Below, in pieces: positions 35,169 to 47,330 of a DNA stretch of 64,000 bases. The notes under the pieces are model-generated. The model did no database searches. It saw nothing but the letters and a program-made list of their open reading frames with translations, and had not been told where the DNA came from. The DNA is taken from assembly GCA_963970005.1 (NCBI GenBank), contig CAXAMN010005335.1, positions 690,858 to 754,857 of the forward strand, written 5' to 3'. This DNA comes from Durusdinium trenchii (Eukaryota > Sar > Dinophyceae > Suessiales > Symbiodiniaceae). A program made the translations under genes and the position numbers. Position 1 is the first letter of the stretch, and the number at the start of each line of letters is the position of its first letter.

Positions 35169-35866
35169 GCTCCTTACGGACGCTTCCACAATGGTTGCGG
35201 GGTGTTCAAAGGGTTTGAAACATGGCAAGACTTCGTCAGACATGAGACGTGACCAACAAAATGCAGCATGCACGTGTAAATGGTGTCATATAGTATGAAT
35301 CAACATGAAATAAGACTCATGTGAATGCCGGACCAAAAGAGCAGCACACACCTAATTCAAGAGCAGCACGCCTCGGTGCAGTGTAAGACGCACTGATTCT
35401 AATATAAGGGGCTAATAAGTTGTACATGGTCATACAAACTTGAAACATGAAATGGCACTGATGATACTTTGGAACACCAAAGAAACCAAATCTTCCCGAA
35501 TATAAACGGTTACATACCTCCCAAGGTAGCTGCGGTGCCGAATACAATGGGTTACACCAAGAAAACAAGACAAACCACTGGGTCTCAAACTTACGGCTAC
35601 GGCTACACTCTGTCACACTATCCTACAAGCAACATTGGTTACGGATGTTTCCAAAGAGATTGAAACATGGCAAGACTAAGTGTGAAACACGAGTAATGAG
35701 TAAAACAATATGCACATGTACACGGTGTCACTAACATGGGATGGATTCACATGGACTACACGTGACTGCAAACGGACACATGTGACTGATGCACCACAAA
35801 CACTGGGTGTGTTTATTTCATTGGACACCTTCATGGGGTCGCCCTGTTTCCAGTTCCCCAGCGCAG

Positions 35867-36052
35867 GGCCCTGTTGAGCGAAACGCTTGTACAGCGCTGG
35901 GTGTCAACCACTGGCCAGATCGTCCTCGGCCAGATCAGCACTCAGATCCATGTCGAAGTCTTGAGACCTCCGCAGCTGGTTCCGCATGGCGAGACCAACA
36001 ACACCCCGTTTCACGAAACAGTTGGGATTCTTCGACGACGAAAGCAACACAG
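35867..36052 (+). CDS. Candidate exon of an unrecognised plus-strand gene
   Basis: A pyrimidine-rich acceptor (TTTCCAGTTCCCCAGCGCAG) is followed by 186 nt ending at a canonical donor (AACACAG|GTAAAT). The frame reads ALLSETLVQRWVSTTGQIVL, then GQISTQIHVEVLRPPQLV, and ends RRRKQHR. Third positions are about three-quarters G/C, unlike the flanks. The minus strand is also open for part of this length, but with poorer boundaries. No domain is recognised and partner exons were not fixed. Confidence 0.45.
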
Positions 36053-36996
36053 GTAAATTCACACGTGGCACAGGGGGATGGAACAAAAATAGAAACACAT
36101 AAGACACAATGAAGCCACCCTCATGAAGCCTAACAGTGTTGCAAACACGAGGGCATTGATGTGGTGGTGAGGATACGTAAGGATGCAATCAGGTCAGGTT
36201 TGTCAACGACACCGAGCAACACATGACCTATCGCATCCTATCGCCTCCACCCACGAGACGAAACACCACACAACTCTTGGATTACGGTGCTGATGAACAC
36301 CCACGAGTCTGATGGATTACGGTCATCAGACATCAGACATTGTCATCTTGGATTACGGTCTGGAAAACCACGATATGGGGATAAGGATGAGGATGCGATC
36401 AGCGATGAACTGGCACTAAACTCACAAATATGAACCACATCAATGCTGAGGCGAAAGGGCCCTCTCGAGTTGCGAACGCCGGAAACCAACAACTGACGAT
36501 GACGTCTGCGGGGAGTCTGATCCCAGGTTGGTGAATCCCAGTGAATTGCAAAAAAAGGAACCATGACAGGGTGTTGTTTGGTCTGGAACCATCGTCTCTG
36601 AAACTATCTGGAACCTGCAGTACCAGGCTTCACAAGTGACCGATCCACTGGGGATGGTGGAGCTCAGGGCTTCGACCATCGAAAACCCGATTCGAGATCG
36701 ATCCCTCTTTTCACAAGTTCATGAGTTCCGAGATACGACTGGTCACCCAACTTCACGTCGTGAATTCTCCGGACCCAAAACAGGACCATTCCGCCCAAAC
36801 AGCGGTGCCGCGCCTGGCAGAGCCCGTTCCCTGAGACGAGAAGCAGCCGGTCGCCGACCGGTCCGGTCCGGCGCGGAGCGGTGACCGTAGGTCATTAAGA
36901 GCTGAAGCTCAGAGGTTGGATGAATCAATAAGCCAGAGACCGTTCAAAGAAGGGTTGACCTGGTGTTGTAGATGGTTGTAGATAGTAAACAACTGG

Positions 36997-37171
36997 TTGT
37001 TCCATGAAAACGTGCCAATTCAGCGAACAAAAAAAAGACGACTCCTTCGACGTCCGAGCAGCGACTCCTCTGGGCTCCCCACCGTGGAGTCTGATTTCAT
37101 GCCATCGGAGACGACGCCGCCATCGAAGGAGAGGACGCCCGCCGTCGGCCTGGCCCAGCACGCCGCTATAG
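36997..37171 (+). CDS. Candidate exon, strand not certain
   Basis: The plus frame reads RPSSDSSGLPTVESDFMPSE and ends AQHAAIA at a GCG|GTGAGA donor, with strongly G/C third positions. The minus strand is also open and has a plausible acceptor at its start (TCACCGCTATAG). The upstream edge of the plus version is unclear. The peptide is Ser/Pro-rich with no recognised domain. Confidence 0.25.
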
Positions 37172-38883
37172 CGGTGAGAAGCAACCACATGCGACATCGA
37201 GGGACCGCGGATGGGTAAAGGTCCTATTAGTCCTCGTGTAAGCATAGTCAATTAGTTTGTTGTCCAGTTAAGTTATACCAGGACCTTCCCAGAGTCCCTA
37301 AGTCCTCAAACCAGGGGATCAGGTTCGGTCGGAAGATCCAGGTTTGTCTCGCTTTGCTCAATGCTGATGGACCAGGTACCGCTTTATGGACAGGCTTCAC
37401 CAGTGGTGTAGATTCCCGCACAAAGGTCATCAGGTCGGCCAAGCACATCATGTGGCTGAATTTGATGCTCAAAGAAGTCTCAACCAAATTGTTGAGCCCT
37501 CCAGTGAGATTGCTGTTCTTTCCAACTTCCTCTCCCCACCTCCAGCTTGTTTGATAGTTAACTTGTGTCCTAATCAACTGTCGACCACACCCATTCATCG
37601 CAAAAACACCTCGATCTACATCATCGTGTAGGACCCATCAGAATCGCGACGTGGTGAACTCGGAATCCCAAAGAAGTGGGTCTTCGGAATCACCAAGGCA
37701 TTTTCATGCATGATGCTGCCCTTCTGTTGGATGATGGTAACTCTGGCTCACCAAGGCCAAGAGCCTCTCAGCATGAGTCGACCTGAAAGAGTGCTGCTTT
37801 CTTCGTTGGGCCCCCACGTCCGTCCTGTTCCGTCCTCTCACGGAATGGGTGAAAAAACCACCCCTTAAGGCGACGGCTTGGGGTTTCTGGTTCTACATGG
37901 CGTCATGGCAAGGTCCTATTGCCAAACCAAGCGCAAACGTGGGATGGGCGGTGCTCAAACCACAAACGCAGCGCGTTTGGACACATAGACCAGAGTGACT
38001 GAACACTGGAGGTCTGATTGTGAGACGCAGCGGCGATGCAGGACTTTGAAGAACCCACATTCACAACCCACAACCCACAACCGTATAGTATGGCATGTGA
38101 ACGGACCACCCAATGGCCCAAGCACAGCATCATCACCCCCGCTGGTACGGCTGGATTTGAAAAGAGCCGCCCAGAGAACCGCCATACACGAACCGCCCAG
38201 AGAACCGCAGTGCGGCGTACTTGGAGTACCAGGATTCATCCACATCCTCCTGCGCACGGCATGGTTGAAGGATGTGTGACCCATGCGGACGAGCGTCTCA
38301 GTGAATACACCTGGCATCTATTCACTGAACAATGCCTTCAATAGTTTGTTGGTCCTTTGAAGATCCAAATATGTGCCAACATTGATCCCTTAAAACCAAA
38401 CCAACCTAGGGAAATGTCTCGACTGTAAGGGATGCGTTTCATAATATGCCCCAAGGACTGGGAACTCCTTTGTCTGTTCCAATTCGAAGCTCGCCTCTTC
38501 GCCTCTCCGAGAATCCAACCTGACTTGTACTGGGCAGTGCATCTGAGAAGGCAACAAGGGGACAGCCCAGGCTTCACTACACAGAGGGGGGCATAATGCG
38601 ATGTTAGAGCTTTCATAATCATGACTCTGAGGACAAGCACTACCCTAAGAATCAGGGTCCAAACCACCAAAAACATATTGTTGCATCAATGTAGGGGACC
38701 TCGCAACATTGAGTTTGTGATGGTGTTCGTCTAGTTTTACTCTGTCGGAGCCTTCCCTGGTCACGATTTTCGGCGTCCTTGCTATCAGGCGCTGCCAAGC
38801 TGAACAAAAGCTCCTGGAGGAAGCGTGAATGTGGATCCACATTGACAATTGTTGGCTTGGAAGATTCTTCAACCAACACTGAG

Positions 38884-38977
38884 TATACCTGGACCATCCA
38901 AGGGGTGTCCAATGGAGATCCATAAGTCGAGCAGAGTACTGTAGTTCATTGGGCAACCCTTGGATGGTCCCGGTATA
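38884..38977. mobile_element. Foldback element, family E
   Basis: The ends TATACCTGGACCATCCAAGG and CCTTGGATGGTCCCGGTATA are inverted repeats around a GGTGTCCAATGGAGATCCA interior. The outermost TATACCTGGA is the same as in family A, suggesting the same transposase group. Confidence 0.6.
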
Positions 38978-39497
38978 CAATATGAGTATATACTCATTAC
39001 TAATTACAGTATTTCATAGTAACTGCTCCTCTTTTGTGTGAGCTAGATGCTACATGTTTGACAATTGCATGCTCAGAAACGCATGGTCGACATTGCATGG
39101 TCTATTTTGTTGAGGGTTTGACCAAGACGCCCCACTGCGTCAGTTGGGGGTTTGACCCACTGCGCCGTCCAAGACAACACTCATTCATTCATGTAGCAGC
39201 GTAGCAGTGCTCAACGGCTTGAAGCCAGTAAATGTATCTTTAGGCCACATATATAACATCATATAGCCTAAATCACCGTATTCTAGGAACATATTAACTT
39301 TCTGCAGGCCAATGCATAGACTATAGTATTCTGATGCAAGTTCACCATCAAACAAGAACATCAAGGCAACAAACATCGGCAGGGTATACTTCCGACGGGT
39401 CAAGAACAAGTCGATGACGTTTGCCGTGATTTTGCTCCAAGCTTTCGGGCCACCTCCCCTTTGTACGTGATGCCTGGCTAAGCCGCTTCAAGAAATT

Positions 39498-39576
39498 GAC
39501 ATGGAACCTGATGGCATGGACGAGACTGGAAGACTAGCTTCCTCCACAAACCAGTGGTTTTCAGGTTCCGTGTTAC
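39498..39576. mobile_element. Foldback element, family F, diverged
   Basis: The arms ACATGGAACCTGA and TCAGGTTCCGTGT, with interior AACCAGTGGTTTTC, resemble the copy at 9.6 kb. Confidence 0.4.
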
Positions 39577-39793
39577 TCTAGGGCGTAGGCTTGGACTCTT
39601 CCCACTTGGCCCAGCCTGTGCCGACGGCCTCTTCTCGGGGTCGGGGCAAAAGCCTCGGACCCATGGAGGCGTTTGGAAGAGCGCTGGAGGAGTGCTGGAT
39701 GGAGGTTCACGCCCTGGTGCCAAACATGGGTCAAACATTCGGAGTAGCGATGCCCTTGGTACCGCGTAGCTTCGGTAGCTTCGGTAGTTGGTA

Positions 39794-39841
39794 TGGCCAG
39801 GAGCACCCCGTTCGTAGCGCCCTTGCTCCTAGTAGCGATGC
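39794..39841. repeat. Dispersed repeat, second site
   Basis: GGCCAGGAGCACCCCGTTCG, then TAGCGCCCTTGCTCCTAGTA, matches the 34.4-kb repeat. It lies inside an otherwise open plus-strand frame (39591-39914), so that frame is at least partly repeat-derived. Confidence 0.5.
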
Positions 39842-40544
39842 CTTTGTTGATGGTGAGCAAGATTTAGATGTCATTGACTTCACTGATTTTGGCGCTCTTA
39901 TGATTCATGAATAATTAGTTTTTCTGTAGTGCAGAAATGAACTCCAGACTAGGCCAGTGAACTCTTAAAATAGGCCATGGAGCCTTCCATGTCAGTACCG
40001 CCCAGCCACAAACCTTTGTAGCTTACCCAAAGGGACATTTGGGCGTGTAGATGTGTGCAGATTTCATAGGGATCACCAACTGGCTCAAACGGCATACATG
40101 TCACAATATGTCATATACAAGACTGTATACAATACATCAACTGGGTATAGGCCATACAATACATCAGCTGGGCACACATGTCACAATATTGTACATATTA
40201 ATACATATTACACCATCTTTCATGAGGCCACCGGACGCGTCATGCGAAGCACCACGTGACCTACTCTCGTCCTTTAGGTGGACGAACGCACCGTGCAACA
40301 AACCCACCGAGGTGACCTGCCACAGGCCCCGGTGAGCTTCTCGTAATGTTAGAGTCTTGATCTCTAACCCCTCCATTTGGACTATTATAAGACCTCATAT
40401 TGACTGTGGTGTCAAGACCAATATAATATAGTCTGTCTACAATGATGGACATGACCTCATATATGGCATGTTTGATTCATTGTCCACATTCTGCACAACT
40501 CTCGTCCAGCCAAAAAGTCGCTTCTGCCCTCTTCTTTCCCGGCC

Positions 40545-40733
40545 ATGCTGCCCGGCCAGCTGCGCAGCTCAGCTCAACCAGGGCCTCCGGCATTTCTCAA
40601 TGCTTCGTCGCGTCTTCACCGGGAGCTCCTCGTAGCTCGAGCCTCGACGCACCTGGCGAGTGGCGGGCCACGGGGCAGCAACGGACGCGCTCCAAATGCG
40701 CTGGCCGTGTGGGTTCTAGGAGTCCGAATGTAA
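40545..40733 (+). CDS. Short GC-rich ORF, doubtful
   Basis: This ATG-to-stop ORF of 62 codons (MLPGQLRSSAQPGPPAFLNA...) has G/C-rich third positions. It could be a small gene, an exon, or simply a GC-rich patch. Other frames on both strands are also partly open. Confidence 0.15.
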   Translation: MLPGQLRSSAQPGPPAFLNASSRLHRELLVARASTHLASGGPRGSNGRAPNALAVWVLGVRM

Positions 40734-42162
40734 CAAAAGTAGCCCAAAAGCATTGAAAGCGGAGTCTCAATAGCTTTGTCAAACTCATACTTTTGGAGAT
40801 GCGTCGTAATTTCGGAGCCGCCATGGCCAAACTTGGGGGTGCCATGCCGCAGTGTTGTGCAGCGCGATTTCAACAGTACTAGTGCACTTTCCCAAGGTCA
40901 AATTAAATAGGACAACATGACAACGTCTACTTTTTGAAGAAGCGTTTGTTTGCGGGACGTTGGAATCGTATGGAATCGTTACATTTTGAAACCACTATAC
41001 TTTTCAATTAGGGACGCTTGTTTCATCCTTTTTCTATTCTTGGGGTTCTAGGTTTGGTTGTTTTTTGAAAGTCACATCTCAAGAAGGAAATCACTCTTAG
41101 AAGATCTGTGACTTGTGTGCATCAAGTCTTTTCAATCTCTGAACAACATAGGCAGTTTTTGCATATAGTCCGGACCATTGTATATTAGAGTTCGGAGTTC
41201 GGGGTCAAATTTGTTTCAGGACCCTTACTCAGGAGCAACGTGTGGAAGCATGGAATCCACTTGCATCTGCCTCATGTCCCACACAAGCCTCTGTTACAAA
41301 TGCTTCATGTCTCCCTGCTATTCCCGAACCCAATCCCATACTGTCTATCCTTGGCAGATTGAAACCCACTTCGATTTGATCGAGAAATTTGCTCTTGACG
41401 AGTAGGGACATGGTCAGGAATGATAGCTCTCGATTGGAGGGGTCGAATTGGACCGCGAAAAACACACAACAGCATCCATTGATCTCAAGCCGAGCACGTC
41501 GAGCTCCCATCGAGTTCCGGTGCTCACCTGCGGTTGCCACTGCCCACGCTTTGGTAGCATCTTGGCCTGGAAGACCGGACATACCAGGCACATCCATGTA
41601 TTCTGATACAGGACACAGGCAATACAGGCCAAGAATACATTATGGGTATGCCTGGTTTCTGTGTGTATGCCTGGTGTGCATCCTTGTTTGATTATCAAAG
41701 GCGATACAGGATGTCTGTCTTCCTTCAAGAGTATCACCATGTATCACCTATGCGTCTGGTGATTGTTGAGTTCTAGAATTGGGGGAAATCAGGCCAAACC
41801 ATCCTGCGCCGGTAGGTGAAGTAGACATTCAGGAATCTATTCTTGTCTGTGTTGCCATGAATGGAACGAATCTGTGCACAGCCATTTGTCAAAAAAAAAT
41901 CATCAGCAAAAGGACTCCAAACGACTCCCAAATGTCTTGAAGATTCTAGTCCTTCAAGGGGGTTACGCAGCATCTCTCTCTAACAAGCTTTACATGTTCT
42001 GAGCAGCATCCCTGCTGCTGACTAACTATGCCCATGTCATCTTGGCAACACAGATCATGATCCCCCTTAGATGCCAGCTGCAACCCTTCACTGTCCAATA
42101 TATGTAATACGATTCTCACATTAGAGCACCCACGCTCGGTCTCTTCCAATCAATGCACCATG

Positions 42163-42267
42163 TCATTCGCATCTCCCCATCTCCCCGTCCATCCCCGGGT
42201 CGCGCACGGACAGCTGCTGCAAGCTCTTGCACTCCGGATTCGGAATCCCCGAGCCATCCAGCACCTG
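42163..42267 (-). CDS. Candidate exon, low confidence
   Basis: A pyrimidine-rich acceptor (CAGCTCCTCGTTTCAG) precedes the open frame VLDGSGIPNPECKSLQQLSV followed by RDPGMDGEMG. The C-KSLQQL-x-V segment is faintly reminiscent of leucine-rich repeats, but one partial unit is not enough to assign a family. Confidence 0.22.
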   Translation of the reverse strand, partial: QVLDGSGIPNPECKSLQQLSVRDPGMDGEMGRCE

Positions 42268-44577
42268 AAACGAGGAGCTGAAGCAACAACACGGCCCAAA
42301 GCGCCCGGTGAGCTGCGCCCGAACTCGGAACCGGGAGGTTTCACGGTTCCAACCGGCATTTGTTCGGGGGGGCAAGACTTCAAACTAAGCTCAAGACCTA
42401 GAGAGACTGTTCCAGATATCAGATACTGTACTACTGTGGGAAGGGTCTTCGAATCTGGGAGACTCTTTCGACAGTTCTGGATGGTGCCGAAAGGAAGGCC
42501 CGGCACCAGTTGAAGAATGTTGAAAACCTACTCTACAAACTAAACAAAATAGCCAGACTCTGGACCAATCTAGTTTCGATTCTTTAGGCAAAGCAAAGCT
42601 GTATGGGTTTGTCTTCTTTGTTATTTGTAACATAACCTCATATAGGTGAAGTCGGTGAAGCAATGAAATACAAGATGTTTCTCTCTCTCTCTCTCTCAAC
42701 AAAAAACAGTGAGATGTCTTAGCTTAACCTCCGCGCTTTCATATGATAATTTATCTTAACATGTTCTATCGTACTCGAAGACTCTACGTGCTTCGAAATG
42801 GTCACAGCATGTGGAGGACCGGCTCTGTTGTTTTGGATTGTCCTTCTAAGAGAAAGTCGGGAGACGTGACACCTATTGACACCTTGCTTCTTGGCAATTA
42901 CTGATCATATTGGCCTGGGTCAAAAACAGTGGCAGTAAAGCGAGTCATCAAACTATCCCTGAAAGCCAACCTGCCATTTGCCCGTCGTTTCGCCCATCCG
43001 CATGTCCGAGCGGATTTTGCGTTGCCGGATTTGATCCAAGAGTTCTTTTCGCGGATTCTTGGGGTGGAAAGCTGGAAAGCTGGGTGGAAAGCTGACAGTA
43101 AGTGACAGCCGAAGTTCGGGCCTTTCTCTCCCGGCTTGGACCAAGCAGGGACAACAAAGTCCAAGCTCCAAATCCTTTCTGCAGTCACCAAATAGGAGGT
43201 AACACAATACTTTTTTCGAACAAGACTATTGGTTAGCTTGGGTGAGTATAAAAATGTATCTAGCATGATCTAGCCAACCACACGATCCACTTGTATTGAT
43301 ATGAGCGTACTCCCAATTAGGCCTTTCTAATCTGACGAACCCCTGTCCCCGCCTCCAAAAGCACGAGCCCCAGCGCGAAGATGTCGCCCGCAGGCCCATG
43401 GTGGCGCGGCACGTGCCAGCCCTACGAGGAGGAAGCTCTCGGGTGTTCGCTCGATCCGCCCAAAGCGAGTTATTTTCAGAAGACTTGGGGAATTCTTGGG
43501 ATCGAATTTCGGATTAGGTGGTTTGGGTATTTTTGGGTATGTTTGTAAATGTTCAACAGCCGTCCAAGTGTGATTTCAGAGTGCACAGGGGGTGTCGCGG
43601 CACCAGAATCGACGCTGCCCTTCAGGTGATGAATGTCTCGCTACGGCCGTCGACTGCCAGGAGACATGTGTGTGTGTGGGTCTTGAAGGTCTTGGTACCC
43701 TGACTTTGGAAAAACAATGTTCTCAGCCACTCGTTCTGGCCATCCTGGATGGGCTTTTCTTCAGATTCTTCAGCCTTGAGCTGGAGTGCTGTGAAACATC
43801 CAACACCATCATGGTGCCCGGCTGGGGTGCTGGCTTGTTTGAGGGGGAGCCGGAAATAAGGCCTGCAAGGGGAAATAGGCTGCAGCTGGGCTGGGGGTAG
43901 AATAATTCACACCAAAGAATTATTGGAAGTTGATGCAGTTGGATGGCTCAAACTGGGGGATGTTTGTTTAGTATATATATTCCAAAGAACACTCCAACAA
44001 TTTGGCTGTGGAGCCAATATTGGAGCTGTAGGTAGTCATTCAATCCTCAGCGATGAACATGAGTTGCCCATGGCTAACAGCCAACATTTCTGCGCGCTAC
44101 TTGACTACCACCCCGGCTATAGACATTCATATTATCCTGATCCAACAAATTATGATCTTGATGAAATAGAACACCCCCCCAATCCGCATTTGGATGAACG
44201 TCTTGCCCATCACATCCATCTTCTCTCCTCTTCGCTCCCGCCTCTGGCGGCAAATATCGCGCAAAGGCCAAGCCCAAAGCGCCCAGCAGCTCGGGCGCTC
44301 TCAGCGCCTCCACCTGGCCACCGGCGCTGGCCGTTGGAGACTCGGATGGTGCTCGGTCAATGGAGCTCGTGCCAGCTTCGGAAGGAAAGACGTTGAAGCC
44401 CTTCGGTCAATGGCCGAACCAAAAAGGTGGGACTGGCGGGGACTGGATGATCCAGCCAGAGAGAAGATTTAAACGAAGGAAGTCCATATGGCTGTGGGTC
44501 CAACACCGGCGGGACCATGCTTGATCGAAAAGTGATGGACCACGATGGACCAGCTCCAGGTGAATCGCCCCAACAGC

Positions 44578-44676
44578 TATACCTGGATCTTCCAACTGTT
44601 GCCAAATGTCTGCCTTTTCATCCAACAAATTAGCCAAAAGGCAGACATTTGGCATAGTTGGAAGATCCAGGGTATA
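44578..44676. mobile_element. Foldback (MITE-like) element, family A
   Basis: The ends are inverted repeats (TATACCTGGATCTTCCAACT and its complement with one extra C). Inside, CCAAATGTCTGCC is mirrored by GGCAGACATTTGG, so nearly the whole 99 bp folds into one hairpin. Flanking TA is consistent with a TA target site. It has no coding capacity. Confidence 0.65.
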
Positions 44677-45852
44677 TGGAATATCTTTGGCCCTTTCGGG
44701 TCGGCCACTGCTCCACCAGTCCCATGGGTCGGCCTCTGGGACTTTCCCTCCGATCTGGGACCAAAACCGGATGTTCGGTGGGCCAAACCGGTTCCGGTTC
44801 CCGTGCAAGCCGGGCTGGTGGAAACAAGGCCTTCCACGGGGGTCTGAATGGTGATCCAAACCAAACTTCTGCCATCCGACTCGGTCCAAAACCCGACTCG
44901 ACCGGTCCGAAAAGATGTCTACTTAGTGTAGGCTTCCAAGTGGCAAGTTTGGTGAATGGGTTTTCGGAGTCGGCACAAGCCCTAAATGTCGCTGGTGATC
45001 CTAGCCAACCCCATGAGAAACCTTCAACCTTCCATGTTCCGAGCGATTCTGGGAGCTTGAGACATACATCCACATACATCCACAACGCACATGGGGTTCA
45101 CCCGGGGACCCGCAGATTCACAGCGGGCAAACGCTACACTGAAACAGCCAGGGTGTGGATTAATATCATGCCTGTTTTTGCAGGGCAACTTTTGATTCCA
45201 GAGACCACGCGAAAGAACAGTATCTTTGATTCATATTTTGGATAAAAGGTCAACAGGTCCACAGGTTCCTCTCTTTCCAAACAACGGTTTCTACAGGTTA
45301 CATATATTTTGTTCAAATCAATCTTAATATACACACCCTGAACATCCCTGAACGAATCATAGAAGTTGACAATTGTCCTTTGGACCTTGGATGACTATTT
45401 TTTCTCTACAAGCAGGGAAGGTCATATTCTATATTTCATTGGGATCCCGACCCCGAGTTCCTCGCATTGACCATTCGAATCGCACGTCGTCGATCACACA
45501 CCACGCAAAAAAGCAAAAAAACAGACACGCTCTGTGCGTCTCCGGAAGGACATTGTATTCCACTTATGTACTGGATTTCAATGGATTTCACATGTAGCCG
45601 AGTGTTTCACACGTCTTTCCGAGTGTCCACTCCAGCAGTGGGGGCGTGGATGACGCCCTGAAAGGATGGCCAGTCCGAATACCGTCCGCCCCGTCCGTGC
45701 CGTCCACGGTGATGGGAACGAAACCGGGACGTGTACCCCAGAAACGACCAGCGTGAAACAGTGCGGTTTCAACGCCCACCAGCTGTTTCATGCTGTTTGT
45801 CGTCCAGCAGATGATAATTCCCATGATGCCTCTCAGGGGATGAGGAACCATA

Positions 45853-45930
45853 CCCAAACACTCCATGGGACTGCCATATTTGCCTACATTGGGGTGGTTT
45901 TGGGGGTTAGGCCTATGGCCGTCCCATGGG
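45853..45930. mobile_element. Foldback element, family B, 3' end missing
   Basis: It begins CCCAAACACTCCATGGGAC and shares the GCCATATTTGCCTACATTGG interior. The right arm stops at CCCATGGG, short of the usual GTGTCTGGG. Confidence 0.45.
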
Positions 45931-46294
45931 TCTAGCTGCCTCCATGAGCGCATCAATGAGGCCAGCCTCCATCAAAGTGACCTGCACCCGTCAGGGTTCA
46001 GAACGAACGCGTTGTGTTTCACATCCAAGAAAACATGAAAGGCTTCAATGGGTATAAGTTACAATGACTTATATACTGTAAGCATGTTGAGTCTAAGATA
46101 CTATTGACATGTTTTGACCCATGCCCTGGTGTCTTCTCCTCCTTTCTTGCTTTGCATGGTTGTGTTGCATTGAAACATATTGAAACCACCTGATGCCAAA
46201 GCGACCAACAACACGTATCGTTTTTCATGGTGATCCGCAGGTTTTGCAGCTTAATGATTGATGTTTCTCTCAAATCATACAGTAATGCGCTATT

Positions 46295-46612
46295 TCACCA
46301 CCTCAAACCCACCGGATGCCACACGGTCACGTCTGACTTCCTTCCTCCAGAAGTTGGCTGTGGAGCAGAAGTTGGCGGTCTTGCGGTGTGTGATGCCAGG
46401 AAGCAAACTCTGATCTGGAGCCAAGCGTCATGAACCAATAGGCACAGCAGTCCCCAATCCATCGGCAGAAAGTTGAAGCGCAGCCCAACTGTCGTCTCCA
46501 TGAAGAGAGACTCAACCGTCCAGCCCAAGTCCGAAGTCAGCTGCAGCTTGGACAAAGGTCGGAGAAATTGACCATTGAGGTGGTTCAAGGCCAGCCAATC
46601 AGGCAGCACTAC
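46295..46612 (-). CDS. Candidate exon, low confidence
   Basis: An open minus-strand stretch of about 100 codons begins LPDWLALNHLNGQFLRPLSK and continues LQLTSDLGWTVESLFMETTV. Its composition is protein-like and rich in Leu and aromatic residues. No splice sites were fixed and no domain is recognised. Confidence 0.27.
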   Translation of the reverse strand, partial: VVLPDWLALNHLNGQFLRPLSKLQLTSDLGWTVESLFMETTVGLRFNFLPMDWGLLCLLVHDAWLQIRVCFLASHTARPPTSAPQPTSGGRKSDVTVWHPVGLRW

Positions 46613-47159
46613 AGTAGTTCACTTTTGTGAACCATTCTGCGAAAATGAGCGGACAAGTATGCAACCGAGGCTGAGGCCTGAGGCTGAGGCCGCTAAGTCG
46701 AAGAGGAGGAACTCCCGCCAAAGAAGAGCACCCTCAAGCTTCGAAGTGCTTTGGTCCTTTTCGGGTGCTCAAATCAGTGGCTGTAAAACGGCCAGATTCC
46801 GTTGGTAGGAGTGCCTCAATGGCAGCACCATGAAGCATCTCGGTAGTGATCCTTGATGTATCTGTATGGGTTCCATCCTAGTTTGACTGCCCATGATTTC
46901 GGTGTCTTTTGGCTGCCCTCCAATCTGGGTGGCTTTTGTTTCCCCGGCGAGTGAACGTTTGGTGTCACCGATGTTTGACCGCTGGACTCGCTGAACATCA
47001 GGCTTCCGGACTCGCAGCTTGAAGGATGGACCCAGTGCTCTTCACTTGGCCAGTCCCGCTTGATGAGGCTTCATCTGAACCCGGTGCTGAGGGCCCATGG
47101 TGGCTGGCCAGGATCGACGGAGCCCTGATCAAACAGGACACTGAAAGAAGGTGCTGTTT

Positions 47160-47330
47160 ATGGCCCACTACAAACAGTCAGCACGTGTTTACTGATGGTT
47201 CTTGTATGTTCTTGTCAACTGGGACCTTCAACTTGTGCCTTCAACGTTGTGCGTTCGTGGCTTCGGCTACCAGGTGCACAAACAATTCCGCATGCTGAGC
47301 TTACTGCTTTCAAGTGTAGTCTGCCCTGAA
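47160..47330 (+). pseudogene. Decayed RNase H-like fragment (retrotransposon remnant)
   Basis: The plus strand reads SQHVFTDGSC, matching the first catalytic strand of RNase H (hydrophobic-T-DGS). About 100 nt downstream, in another frame, comes IPHAELTAF, resembling the RAEL-x-A helix of the same domain. Two frames within 130 nt imply indels. Such domains are common in dinoflagellate LINE-type elements. No reverse transcriptase motif was found nearby. Confidence 0.3.

Larger units (their letters stand above)
29546..35866. other. Sparse region with candidate exons and foldbacks
   Basis: Besides the listed items, GC-rich patches at 32190-32305 (possible GTCGCAAG|GTGAAG donor) and 33520-33840 (GGGCGCCACACCGGGTCGGCGCC repeats) are open in several frames. 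Neither can be assigned. Confidence 0.35.
37172..42160. other. Mostly featureless
   Basis: Only the listed foldbacks, dispersed repeat and a short GC-rich ORF were seen. Near 40095-40190, CATGTCACAATAT and ACAATACATCA(A/G)CTGGG each occur twice. Confidence 0.4.
42700..46290. other. No gene recognised
   Basis: It contains foldback copies at 44.6 and 45.9 kb. Overlapping long frames on both strands at 44400-45250 reflect few stops, without domain. Confidence 0.4.

Noticed and set aside
44407..45245. 195-codon plus and 160/151-codon minus ORFs
   Set aside because: They partly overlap a foldback element and have no recognisable domain or splice context.
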